From positions 1 to 64,000 of the forward strand of contig NZ_BMMX01000030.1 in assembly GCF_014646155.1 (NCBI RefSeq): 64,000 bases of DNA, read 5' to 3'. Each line of letters starts with the position of its first letter. Position 1 is the stretch's first letter. Under the pieces are notes generated by a model. That model made no database searches. It saw only the letters and a program-made list of their open reading frames with translations, and had not been told where the DNA came from. Of the stretch, positions 43,122 to 51,923 are shown piece after piece. Source of the stretch: Mangrovihabitans endophyticus. GTDB lineage: Bacteria; Actinomycetota; Actinomycetes; Mycobacteriales; Micromonosporaceae. The translations under genes were made by a program, and so were the position numbers.

Positions 43122-44096
43122 ATGCGCACAGCCGCGCTGGTGGCCGCCACCATACTGATATCCACCGCCACACTCGCCGGATGCAGTTCCGGCGACTCCG
43201 CCGGATCCTCGGCACCCGCAGCCGCACCGGCCCGACCCGGCACCGCAGCGGAGCAAGCCCCGGAGCGAACCACCGATCAGGCCGCGCGCGCTCCCGACCT
43301 CAGCGTGGACCAGCGCTCCATCATCTACACGGGCTCCATCACCGTACGGGTGAAGAACGTGACCGTGGCAGCCACCCAGGCGACCGGCATCGCCACCACG
43401 GCCGGGGGTTTCGTGGGTGGCGACGACCGGCACAGCAGCGCCGGATCGGACCAGGCGACGCTCGAACTTCGCGTGCCCGCCGACCGGTTCGCCGCCGTGG
43501 TCGGCAAACTGGTCCGGCTCGGCAACGAAGAGCTGCGCAGCCTGAGCACCGAGGACGTCACCGAACAGACCATCGACCTGGACGCCCGCATCGAGGTGCA
43601 GCAGGCGCGTGTGGACAGTGGCCGCAAGCTGCTGGCACGCGCGGAATCGCTGGACGACCTGGTGATGCTGGAGCGCGAGGTGGCCACGCGCGAGGCGGAC
43701 CTGGCGTCCCTGCAAGCCAAGAAGCGTCGCCTGGCGGACCTCGTGGCCCTCTCCACCATCACCGTGATCCTGGTGGACTCGGACGCGACGACGATCGGCG
43801 ACGACGATCGGCCGCCCGGTTTCCTGGCCGGGCTGAGCGGCGGCTGGCATGCTTTGGTGCGGTCGCTGGGCGTGTTAATGACGGTGCTGGGCGGGGCCTT
43901 GCCGTGGCTGGTGGCCATCGGCGTACCACTGTGGGCGGTCATCTTCCTGCTGCGACGTGCGGGGCGGCGGCGCACGGGTGGCGTTCCGGGCCCGCAGACC
44001 AGGCCGGGCTTGAGCTACGCCGGAGCACAAGGTGCGGACAGCACCCCCACCGACTCATCGGACGGCCCATCCGAGCCGCCGCCCCGTCGATCTTGA
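43122..44096 (+). CDS. DUF4349 lipoprotein
   Basis: Lipoprotein of 324 residues. The lipobox LAGC gives a lipid-modified Cys at about residue 21. The DUF4349 domain (about residues 65-235) contains SIIYTGSITVRVKNVTVA, the helical coiled part IDLDARIEVQQARVDSGRKL and LSTITVILVDS. A C-terminal helix (LPWLVAIGVPLWAVIFLL) makes it doubly membrane attached. The two adjacent ATG codons are resolved by GGGAGG at 43111-43116, five bases before ATG 43122. Function unknown; similar to RsiA-like or GldM-like helical proteins only in shape. Confidence 0.87.
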   Translation: MRTAALVAATILISTATLAGCSSGDSAGSSAPAAAPARPGTAAEQAPERTTDQAARAPDLSVDQRSIIYTGSITVRVKNVTVAATQATGIATTAGGFVGGDDRHSSAGSDQATLELRVPADRFAAVVGKLVRLGNEELRSLSTEDVTEQTIDLDARIEVQQARVDSGRKLLARAESLDDLVMLEREVATREADLASLQAKKRRLADLVALSTITVILVDSDATTIGDDDRPPGFLAGLSGGWHALVRSLGVLMTVLGGALPWLVAIGVPLWAVIFLLRRAGRRRTGGVPGPQTRPGLSYAGAQGADSTPTDSSDGPSEPPPRRS

Positions 44097-44164
44097 GGTT
44101 TCGGCGCTCGTTTTCACCACGGCACCACCGATTTGTCCGACCCGAAAGTCCAAGATCGACGGGG
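44082..44164. repeat. 14-bp perfect inverted repeat at the DUF4349 stop
   Basis: CCCCGTCGATCTTG at 44082-44095 and its exact reverse complement at 44151-44164, 55 bases apart. The first arm contains the DUF4349 stop. Together with the following G-tract it may form a large terminator. Confidence 0.85.
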
Positions 44165-44223
44165 GCGGGCGCGCCCCCGGGGGCGGGGGTGGGGGGCGGG
44201 GGTGGGGGGCGGGGGGGGCGGGG
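44161..44223 (+). repeat. G-tract with quadruplex potential
   Basis: Sixty-three bases almost entirely of G runs broken by C or T, directly at the 3' end of the convergent M20 gene. At least six runs of four or more G occur on the + strand. Confidence 0.8.
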
Positions 44224-45483
44224 TCAGAAGGCGCCTGTTGCCACGGCCGCCAGCGCCGTGTGCACCATGACGCGTACGCCGTATCCGATGCAGCGCTCGT
44301 CCACATCGAAGTTTCCCTGGTGGAGGTCGTGCTTGACGTCCGAGCCCGGCTTGCCGGTGCCCAACCGGATCATCGCGCCCGGCACGTGCTCCAGATAGAA
44401 CGAGAAGTCTTCGCCGCCCATGCTGATCTCGGCCTCCACCACGCGGTCCGCGCCCAGGGCCGCGCCCGCCGCCCCGGCGATCACCGCCGACGCCATCCGG
44501 TCGTTGATCACCGGTGGCACGCCGCGGGTGTAGCGGACATCGACCTCGGCGCCGGTCGCCGCCACCACGTCGCGGATGAGCTTAGTGATCAGCTCGGGCG
44601 CGGTACGCCACGCTTCGCGGTTCAGGATGCGGACCGTGGCGCGGGCGAAGCCGGAGCCCGGGATGGCGTTGAACGCCTCGCCGGCATGCACCGCCCCCCA
44701 GACCATGGAGACCCCGGCGCGGGGGTCCACCCGGCGGTCCAGCAGCGCCGGCACGTCCACGATCACCCGGCCCAGCGCGTGCACCAGGTCGGCGGTCAGG
44801 TGCGGGCGCGCGGTGTGCCCGCCCGGTCCGGTGAGCACCGCTTCGACGGTGTCGGCCGCCGCGGTGAACGGTCCGGAACGGACCCCGACCAGGCCGGCCG
44901 GCAACTGCGGGTAGCAGTGCAGCGCAAAGATGGCGGCGACGTCCGCGAGCGCACCGGCCTCGATGACCTCGGGCGCCCCCGACGGTACGCACTCCTCCGC
45001 CGGCTGGAAGATGAGCCGCACCCGTCCGGGCAGTTCACCCTGCTGTTCCAGTTGCGCCAGCGCCAGGCCCAGGCCGAGCAGGACCGTGGTGTGCACGTCG
45101 TGGCCGCAGGCGTGCGCCACGTTCGGCACGGTCGAGCGGTACGGCACGTCCTTGGCGTCCTGCAGCGGAAGCGCATCGAGGTCGGCACGGAAGGCGACCA
45201 CCCGGTCCCCGCTGCCGATGTCGCAGATCAGCCCGTTGCCCTTGGGCAGCATCCGTGGGCTGAGCCCGGCGACGGTCAGCTCGCGGGCGATCATCGCGGC
45301 GGTCTCGAACTCCGCGTGCGACGGCTCCGGATGCGCATGCAGGTGACGGCGGATGGCGATCAGCTCCGCCCCGCGCGAGGCCAGCCACCGGTCGAGCTGC
45401 CCGGGCAGCGGGTCGGCACCTGGCGGAGGGCCGGGGAAGATCGCCATCTCGGCGCCGTCCGGCGTCGTCAGAGCACTCGTCAC
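44224..45483 (-). CDS. M20-family amidohydrolase
   Basis: Metallo-amidohydrolase of 419 residues, N-acyl amino acid or hippurate hydrolase type. Metal-site segments are RRHLHAHPEPSHAEFETA, FRADLDALPLQD, HACGHDVHTTVLLGL, IFQPAEECVPSGA and the C-terminal ISMGGEDFSFYLEHVPGA. A dimerisation domain lies between about residues 205 and 320. The substrate is undetermined. GTG 45483 is used; an internal ATG 12 codons later is possible. Confidence 0.92.
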   Translation of the reverse strand: MTSALTTPDGAEMAIFPGPPPGADPLPGQLDRWLASRGAELIAIRRHLHAHPEPSHAEFETAAMIARELTVAGLSPRMLPKGNGLICDIGSGDRVVAFRADLDALPLQDAKDVPYRSTVPNVAHACGHDVHTTVLLGLGLALAQLEQQGELPGRVRLIFQPAEECVPSGAPEVIEAGALADVAAIFALHCYPQLPAGLVGVRSGPFTAAADTVEAVLTGPGGHTARPHLTADLVHALGRVIVDVPALLDRRVDPRAGVSMVWGAVHAGEAFNAIPGSGFARATVRILNREAWRTAPELITKLIRDVVAATGAEVDVRYTRGVPPVINDRMASAVIAGAAGAALGADRVVEAEISMGGEDFSFYLEHVPGAMIRLGTGKPGSDVKHDLHQGNFDVDERCIGYGVRVMVHTALAAVATGAF

Positions 45484-45702
45484 GTCGATTTCTCTATCGC
45501 TTCTCGTCGTTCTGCCAAATCCGTAACGCGCGACAGCGTAGCCCCCTTTTGGTGACGCTGCGCAACCTCATTCGATCACAGCTCCGCACCGCGGGATTAC
45601 CGCTACACGCAGCGAGATCTCAGTTACAAGTGAACGTTCTCCTCACCATTCCCCGTCAACGATCGACCGAACGTAAAGTGACGAGAACTCACCATTGCCG
45701 GT

Positions 45703-47259
45703 TCAGAAGCGTTCCACCGGTTGGTGTACGCCCCACACGTCACGCAGCGCGTGACACACCTCCCCCACGGTGGCACGCAGCCGCAACGCCTCCCGCATCA
45801 CCGGCAGCACGTTGTCGGTGCCCGCCGCGGCGGCACGCAGGCGATCCAGTGCACCGCGTACCGCGTCGCCGTCCCGGCCGGCACGCAGTTCGGCCAGGCG
45901 GGCGGCCTGGTTGGCCTCGATCGCCGGGTCGACCCGCAGCGGCTCGTACTTCTCCTCGGTCTCGCTGACGAACCGGTTCACGCCCACCACCACCCGGTCG
46001 CCGCCGTCGATGTCGTTGGCGATGCGGTACGCCGACGCCTCGATCTCCTGCTTCTGGAAGCCCTGCTCGATGGCTTCGACCGCAGACCCGTACGCGAAGA
46101 CGCGTTCGATCAGCTTGGTGGCCGCGCCCTCGACCTGGTCGGTGAGCGACTCGATCGCATATGAGCCGGCGAACGGATCGACGGTGCCGGTCATGCCGGT
46201 CTCGTAGGCCAGCACCTGCTGGGTGCGCAGCGCCAGCCGGGCGGACTTCTCGGTAGGCAGCGCGATCGCTTCGTCGTACGCGTTGGTGTGCAACGACTGA
46301 GTGCCGCCGGCCACCGCGCCGAGGGCCTGCAGCGCCACCCGGATCAGATTGACCTCGGGCTGCTGGGCGGTGAGCGCGACGCCCGCGGTCTGGGTGTGGA
46401 ACCGCAGCATCATGGACTTGGGATTGCGGGCGCCGAACTCGTCCCGCATGATCCGTGCCCACATGCGCCGGGCGGCACGGAACTTGGCGATCTCCTCCAG
46501 CAGCGTGGTGCGGGCGACGAAGAAGAACGACAGTCGCGGCGCGAAGTCGTCCACGGCCAGCCCGGCGTCGATCGCGGCGCGGACGTACTCGATGCCGTTG
46601 GCCAACGTGAACCCGATCTCCTGGGCGGGCGTGGCGCCGGCCTCGGCCATGTGGTAGCCGGAGATGGAGATGGTGTTCCACTTCGGAATCTCGGTGCGGC
46701 AGTACGCGAAGGTGTCGGCGACCAGGCGCAGCGACGGCTTGGGCGGGAAGATGTACGTGCCGCGGGCGATGTATTCCTTCAGGATGTCGTTCTGGATGGT
46801 GCCCTGCAGGTCGGCCGGCGACGCACCCTGCTCCTCGGCGACCAGTTGGTACAGCAGCAGGAGCACCGATCCCGGCGCGTTGATCGTCATCGAGGTGGAC
46901 ACTTTGTCCAGTGGGATGCCGTGGAACAGCCGGCGCATGTCGTCAATGGAGTCGATGGCCACGCCGACCTTGCCGACTTCACCGTGTGCGATCGGGTCGT
47001 CCGAGTCGTACCCCATCTGCGTGGGCAGGTCGAACGCGACGGACAGGCCCATGGTCCCGTTGGCCAGCAACTGGTGGTAGCGCGCGTTCGACTCGGCTGC
47101 GGTGCCGAAGCCGGCGTACTGGCGCATGGTCCACGGCCGCTTGGTGTACATGGTCGGATAGACGCCGCGGGTGTACGGATACTCCCCCGGCGCGCCGATC
47201 TCGCCCGTCGCGGGCGTGTCATAGACCGGCAGTATGTCGAACCCTGATTCAGCCTCCAC
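45703..47259 (-). CDS. methylmalonyl-CoA mutase large subunit without B12 domain
   Basis: Protein of 518 residues with the TIM-barrel substrate domain of acyl-CoA mutases but no C-terminal cobalamin-binding domain (no DxHxxG). The block RGVYPTMYTKRPWTMRQYAGFG retains, by hand alignment with Propionibacterium methylmalonyl-CoA mutase, the residues equivalent to Tyr75, Thr77, Arg82 and Tyr89. KPSLRLVAD keeps the Arg207 position. Isobutyryl-CoA mutases change Tyr89 and Arg207, so methylmalonyl-CoA is favoured. A separate small B12 subunit would be needed and is not in the window. GTG 47259 has TAGGAT six bases upstream. Confidence 0.9.
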   Translation of the reverse strand: MEAESGFDILPVYDTPATGEIGAPGEYPYTRGVYPTMYTKRPWTMRQYAGFGTAAESNARYHQLLANGTMGLSVAFDLPTQMGYDSDDPIAHGEVGKVGVAIDSIDDMRRLFHGIPLDKVSTSMTINAPGSVLLLLYQLVAEEQGASPADLQGTIQNDILKEYIARGTYIFPPKPSLRLVADTFAYCRTEIPKWNTISISGYHMAEAGATPAQEIGFTLANGIEYVRAAIDAGLAVDDFAPRLSFFFVARTTLLEEIAKFRAARRMWARIMRDEFGARNPKSMMLRFHTQTAGVALTAQQPEVNLIRVALQALGAVAGGTQSLHTNAYDEAIALPTEKSARLALRTQQVLAYETGMTGTVDPFAGSYAIESLTDQVEGAATKLIERVFAYGSAVEAIEQGFQKQEIEASAYRIANDIDGGDRVVVGVNRFVSETEEKYEPLRVDPAIEANQAARLAELRAGRDGDAVRGALDRLRAAAAGTDNVLPVMREALRLRATVGEVCHALRDVWGVHQPVERF

Positions 47260-47265
47260 GACACA

Positions 47266-47271
47266 ATCCTA
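47266..47271 (-). promoter_or_regulatory. -10 element for the mutase gene
   Basis: TAGGAT (minus strand), six bases before GTG 47259. Confidence 0.65.
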
Positions 47272-47444
47272 AAGCCCTAAAGTGTGAGGGAATTGGCACA
47301 GCGCGCCCCAACGGATCAACACTGAGCACCCGCGCCATCACGTTCGGTCGAGATGCGGTAAAACACTGGGCCAGCGACTTTCCCAAACCGACCCGGAAGC
47401 GGCAAGATAGCCGGGTTGGTCTCGCCCTCTATTAGACCCCCTCG

Positions 47445-49409
47445 GTGGCATCTCACGTGACTCAGATTCCGACCTGGAGCAGTGGCAACACCGCTTCGAC
47501 CAGCGGACGCGCGGCACCTGGCACGCTCATCGGCGGGCGCTATACCTTGCGCGCCGCGGTCGGTCACGGCGGCATGGGCACGGTCTGGCGCGCTGCGGAC
47601 ACCCTGCTGCGCCGGGACGTGGCCATCAAGGAGGTGGTGCTGCCACCCGGACTGGCCCCCAGCGACCGTGACGCGATGTATGAGCGGACGATGCGCGAGG
47701 CGCGGGCCGCGGCGGCGCTCCAGCACCCGGCCGTGGTGCAGGTCTACGACGTGGTGCATGAGAACGGCCGCCCGTGGATCGTGATGGAGCTGCTGGACGC
47801 CCGCAGCCTGGCGGACATGGTGATCGAGGACGGGCCGCTCGCGCCGCGCGTGGTGGCGAAGATCGGCGTCGCGCTGCTGGGCGCGCTGGAGGTTGCGCAC
47901 GCCCACGGCGTGCTGCACCGCGACGTCAAGCCGGCGAACGTGCTGATCTGCTCGGACGGCCGGTGCGTGCTGACCGACTTCGGCGTCGCCCGGATGCCCA
48001 CCGACGTGCAGCTCACCACCCCGGGCATGGTGCTCGGCTCACCGCACTTCATCTCTCCGGAACGCGCCATGGGGCACGAGTTCGGACCGCCCAGCGACCT
48101 GTTCTCGCTCGGTGTGACGCTCTACACAGCGGTGGAGGGGCGGCCCCCGTTCGACAAGGGCGACCCGATCGAGACGATGCACGCCGTGGTGGAGGATCCG
48201 CCCACGCCGGCGCAGCGCGCGGGCTCGCTGACCCCGATGCTGATGGGCCTGCTGGAAAAGGACCCGGACCGTCGCCTCGACGTGCAGACCGCACGCACGA
48301 TGCTGCGGCAGCAACTGGCCGGCCCGCTGGCCAGCAAGGCGCCGCCGCACATGATGACCGATCCCTACTCGGTGGTGCCGAGCCAGCGTCCACCCGCGAT
48401 GGAGACCCAGCCCATCCCGAAACCGACGCCGAGCGGCAAGATCGGCGGGTCGGCGATGCTGGCGCCAGGCGACTCGCTGAGCGGCCACCTCGCCAAGATC
48501 AAGTCCGCGGCGACCGGCCTCGGCCGACGGTCGAACGGCAACGATCAGCTCACCGAGACGATCGCCGGCCAGTCGGCGCTGGGCGAGCCGACCCGTGCCG
48601 GGCAACCCTCACCCGCCCATCCGACCAGCGGCGCCGGCGGGGACACCACCGCGGTGGTTCCGCCCCGGGAACGGTGGGACGGCGCGCGCGCGGCCCGCGA
48701 GCCGTGGCACAGTGCCGCCGCCCAGTCCCCGGCCAACCGGCGCAAGGCCAAGCTGGACGATGCCGTACGCACCGCGCGAGAGACCGGCGACCGCCTGGTC
48801 ACCACCGTCCGGGGTTGGCCGCGCAACCAGCAGTTGATCGCCGCCGCCGGCGCGCTCGCCGTGGTGGTGCTGCTGGTGCTGGTCTTCACGCTTCCCGGCG
48901 GCTCCGACGACACCGGCACGCCGGTGGCCGAGCCCAGCGCTTCCGCACCCGCGGCGGCCACCTTCCCGACGCAGGTCTACCAGGACCGCGGCATCACCGT
49001 GAACGTGCCCCAGGAGTGGGAGCTGAAGACCGCCAAGAAGGCTAGCTGGGTGGACTACGCGGACCCCCAGGACAGCAAGCGCAAGGTCCGCATCCTGGTG
49101 GAGAAGGCCGGCGGCACCCCGGTGAGCTTCCTCGAAATCGCCGAGAAAGGCCTCAAGACCCGGTCGAGCAACTGCCCCGACCCGTACCAGCGGGTGGATC
49201 TGCGGCAGGAGAAGATCGACGGCCGCGACGGCGGAGTCTTGGAGTACACCTGCGGCAACGGACCGTCCGCCCGGCACGGCCTCTGGGGCGCGGTGATCGC
49301 GGACGGCAAGGCGTACTCCTTTTACCTGACGACGAAGGAGTCGCAGTTCGCCGACAGCAAGCCGGTGTTCGACGAGATGATCACCAGTTACCACCTGCAG
49401 GCATCCTGA
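47445..49409 (+). CDS. membrane Ser/Thr protein kinase
   Basis: Protein of 654 residues. The kinase (about residues 30-295) has GHGGMGTVW, lysine in VAIKEV, HRDVKPANVL, DFGVAR and SPHFISPERA. A juxtamembrane linker of about 165 residues, one helix (LIAAAGALAVVVLLVLVFTL, residues about 464-484) and an extracellular domain of about 130 residues follow (DRGITVNVPQEWELK to MITSYHLQAS), with a Cys pair at SSNCPDPY and EYTCGNG. The domain resembles that of the kinase at 24661 in order and motifs. There are no PASTA repeats. The GTG at 47445 is a tentative start; GTG 47457 is also in frame. Confidence 0.93.
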   Translation: MASHVTQIPTWSSGNTASTSGRAAPGTLIGGRYTLRAAVGHGGMGTVWRAADTLLRRDVAIKEVVLPPGLAPSDRDAMYERTMREARAAAALQHPAVVQVYDVVHENGRPWIVMELLDARSLADMVIEDGPLAPRVVAKIGVALLGALEVAHAHGVLHRDVKPANVLICSDGRCVLTDFGVARMPTDVQLTTPGMVLGSPHFISPERAMGHEFGPPSDLFSLGVTLYTAVEGRPPFDKGDPIETMHAVVEDPPTPAQRAGSLTPMLMGLLEKDPDRRLDVQTARTMLRQQLAGPLASKAPPHMMTDPYSVVPSQRPPAMETQPIPKPTPSGKIGGSAMLAPGDSLSGHLAKIKSAATGLGRRSNGNDQLTETIAGQSALGEPTRAGQPSPAHPTSGAGGDTTAVVPPRERWDGARAAREPWHSAAAQSPANRRKAKLDDAVRTARETGDRLVTTVRGWPRNQQLIAAAGALAVVVLLVLVFTLPGGSDDTGTPVAEPSASAPAAATFPTQVYQDRGITVNVPQEWELKTAKKASWVDYADPQDSKRKVRILVEKAGGTPVSFLEIAEKGLKTRSSNCPDPYQRVDLRQEKIDGRDGGVLEYTCGNGPSARHGLWGAVIADGKAYSFYLTTKESQFADSKPVFDEMITSYHLQAS

Positions 49410-49436
49410 CCGTTGCCGCCGTGCTATCCACTCAGC

Positions 49437-51101
49437 ATGGCTTCTGAAGACCTGCGTGCCCGCGCGACGGCGTGGCTGGCCGACGATCCGGATCCGGCAA
49501 CCCGCGCCGAGATCACCACCCTGCTGGCGGGGCTGCCCAGCACCGCCGTCGAACTCGACGACCGGTTCTCCGGCACGTTGACCTTCGGCACCGCCGGCCT
49601 GCGCGGCCCGCTGCGCGCCGGACCGAACGGCATGAACCTGGCCGTGGTGACCCGGGCCGCCGCTGGATTGCTGGCCTGGCTCGGCGACGCCGACGGGCCG
49701 CTGGTCATCGGGTACGACGCACGGCACGGCTCCCGGGAGTTCGCCGAACGCACCGCCGCGGTGGCCACCGGCGCGGGCCGGGAGGCCCTGCTGCTGCCCC
49801 GACCGCTGCCCACGCCGGTGCTGGCCTATGCGGTGCGGACGCGGCAGGCGGCGGCCGGCGTGATGGTCACCGCCAGCCACAATCCGCCGCAGGACAACGG
49901 CTACAAGGTCTATCTCGGCGCCGCCCTGGGCGGTCCCGGCGGTGCGGGCGCGCAGATCGTGCCGCCCGCGGACGGCGAGATCGAGGCGGCGATCCAGGCC
50001 GTGGGTCCGCTCGCCGAGGTCCCGCTGGGCGGTCCGGGCAGCATCCTCGACGAGGGGATCGTCGAGGGCTACGTCCGCGACGCCGCCGCCACCGTCCGGC
50101 CCGCCGGTGCGGAGCTGACGGTGGCGTACACGCCGCTGCACGGGGTGGGCGGCCCGGTGCTGGCCGCCGCCTTCGCGACGGCCGGATACGCCGTGCCGCG
50201 GGTGGTGGCCGACCAGGCCGAGCCGGACCCGGAGTTTCCCACCGTCGCCTTCCCCAACCCGGAGGAACCGGGTGCGATGGATCGGCTGCTCGCCCTGGCC
50301 GCCGATGCGGACGCCGACCTGGCCGTGGCCAACGACCCGGACGCGGACCGCTGCGCGGTCGCGGTGCCCCGCGCGGACGGGCGGTGGACCGCGCTCACCG
50401 GCGACCAGCTCGGCGTGTTGCTTGCCGACCGGCTGATGCGGCGCGGAACGCCCGGCACGTACGCGACAACGATCGTGTCCGCGACGATGCTGCGCAAGAT
50501 GTGTGCCGCCGGCAACCTGCCGTACGCGGAGACGCTGACCGGCTTCAAGTGGATCGTCCGCGGCGCGACGGATCTCGCCTTCGGGTACGAGGAGGCGCTC
50601 GGATACTGCGTCTCCCCGGAACTGGTCCGTGACAAGGACGGCATCACGGCGGCGCTGCTGGTGGCGGAGACCGCCGCGGAGCTCAAGGCGGAGGGCGGCT
50701 CACTGGCCGGCCGGCTGGCCGAGCTGGAGACCGAGTTCGGGGTGCACCACACCGCGCAGCTCGCGGTGCGGGTGGCGGACCTGGGGGCGATCACCCGGGC
50801 GATGACCCGGGTGCGGTCGGCGCCGCCGGCCACTCTGCTCGGCGACCGGGTGCACGACGTCGAGGACCGCCTCCCGGACGCCGACGTGCTCACGCTGCGC
50901 ACCACACGCGCCCGGGTGGTGGTACGCCCGTCCGGCACCGAGCCGAAGCTCAAGGCGTACCTGGAGGTCGTTGAGCCGGTCGGCGCGGACGGCCTGGACG
51001 TCGCCCGCAACCGGGCGGCGGAGGCGGTGGAGCAACGGCTGCGACCCGAAGTGGCCGCCGCCCTGGGTCTGTCGGACGGCGGCCACTCGGGCAGCGTCTA
51101 G
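49437..51101 (+). CDS. phosphoglucomutase/phosphomannomutase
   Basis: Alpha-D-phosphohexomutase of 554 residues that interconverts hexose 1- and 6-phosphates, feeding UDP-, GDP- or ADP-sugar synthesis. The catalytic phosphoserine is in VTASHNPPQDNGYKVY near residue 146. The metal loop is NDPDADRCAVAVP, the sugar-binding loop GYEEALGYCV, and the phosphate-binding loop VVRPSGTEPKLKAYLE. It is PGM2/PMM-like by length. The last four bases overlap the stop of convergent GPP34. It may supply precursors to the nearby polysaccharide locus. Confidence 0.93.
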   Translation: MASEDLRARATAWLADDPDPATRAEITTLLAGLPSTAVELDDRFSGTLTFGTAGLRGPLRAGPNGMNLAVVTRAAAGLLAWLGDADGPLVIGYDARHGSREFAERTAAVATGAGREALLLPRPLPTPVLAYAVRTRQAAAGVMVTASHNPPQDNGYKVYLGAALGGPGGAGAQIVPPADGEIEAAIQAVGPLAEVPLGGPGSILDEGIVEGYVRDAAATVRPAGAELTVAYTPLHGVGGPVLAAAFATAGYAVPRVVADQAEPDPEFPTVAFPNPEEPGAMDRLLALAADADADLAVANDPDADRCAVAVPRADGRWTALTGDQLGVLLADRLMRRGTPGTYATTIVSATMLRKMCAAGNLPYAETLTGFKWIVRGATDLAFGYEEALGYCVSPELVRDKDGITAALLVAETAAELKAEGGSLAGRLAELETEFGVHHTAQLAVRVADLGAITRAMTRVRSAPPATLLGDRVHDVEDRLPDADVLTLRTTRARVVVRPSGTEPKLKAYLEVVEPVGADGLDVARNRAAEAVEQRLRPEVAAALGLSDGGHSGSV

Positions 51102-51784
51102 GCCTGCGTGCGCGGCGTGCCCAGGGCCGCGCTGATCGCCCGGCCGAGCGCGACCACGACCAGCGCGACGCTCGGCCGCACGATCGAGTCCTCCAGATCG
51201 GCGGTGCCCGCGAAGCCGGCCCCGCTGGCGATCTGCTCCAGCCGACGGTGCGCCCGCTCGGCCTCATCCGGTGGCAACCGCAGCGCCGGCTCCATGCGCG
51301 CCGCGGAGAGCAGCGTGGCCAGCGCCGCCGTACGGTCGTCCGGCGGTTCCTCGGTGATCAGCGCCTCGGCGAGCCGCTTGCGGATCTCCGCCTCGTATGC
51401 CGGGTCGGTGGTGGGGTAGCGATGAACGTGGATGTAACCCATCTGGGTCTCGTCCACGTCGTGCACGACGCCGCGGGTCACCAGATCCTCCAGCACCCGG
51501 GTGCGCAGCCGGTGACGCAGCCGTTGCACCCACTGCGCGGGTGTGTGCGGGTCGTCCGCGGCCGCCTTGGCCAGCACGGCGTCCGCGATCGGATCGCCGG
51601 TCGGCGTCGGGTCCACGACCTTGAGATAACCGTCCACGTACGCGACCCGGCTCGTCAGCGCGAGATCGACCAGCACGGCTGCGGCCATGGCCAGGTCGAG
51701 CCCGATGCGGGAACCGGTCGCCTTACCGGTCTGGTCGTCGTAGGCGAGGAGGAGCAGTTCCTCGGCGAGCGGGATGGGGGTCAT
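51098..51784 (-). CDS. GPP34-family (Golgi phosphoprotein 3-like) protein
   Basis: Protein of 228 residues, all-helical. The family start MTPIPLAEELLLLAYDDQTG is followed by GLDLAMAAAVLVDLAL. Eukaryotic GPP34 binds PI4P; bacterial members are of unknown role and expanded in actinomycetes. The leaderless ATG 51784 (TATCTT seven bases upstream) is preferred over an open frame reaching 51946. Confidence 0.88.
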   Translation of the reverse strand: MTPIPLAEELLLLAYDDQTGKATGSRIGLDLAMAAAVLVDLALTSRVAYVDGYLKVVDPTPTGDPIADAVLAKAAADDPHTPAQWVQRLRHRLRTRVLEDLVTRGVVHDVDETQMGYIHVHRYPTTDPAYEAEIRKRLAEALITEEPPDDRTAALATLLSAARMEPALRLPPDEAERAHRRLEQIASGAGFAGTADLEDSIVRPSVALVVVALGRAISAALGTPRTQA

Positions 51785-51791
51785 GGTTACG

Positions 51792-51797
51792 AAGATA
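51792..51797 (-). promoter_or_regulatory. -10 element for the GPP34 gene
   Basis: TATCTT (minus strand), seven bases before ATG 51784. Confidence 0.6.
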
Positions 51798-51923
51798 ATC
51801 GTCCGACGGTAGTCAGTCGCCTCGACCGGTCGGGAACTTATCGGCTTGTAATGCCGGGGCAGCGCGACGAGTCCGGCATCTTCCGCATAAGGGCGGACGC
51901 CATTGTCCGGCCTCCACAAACGG

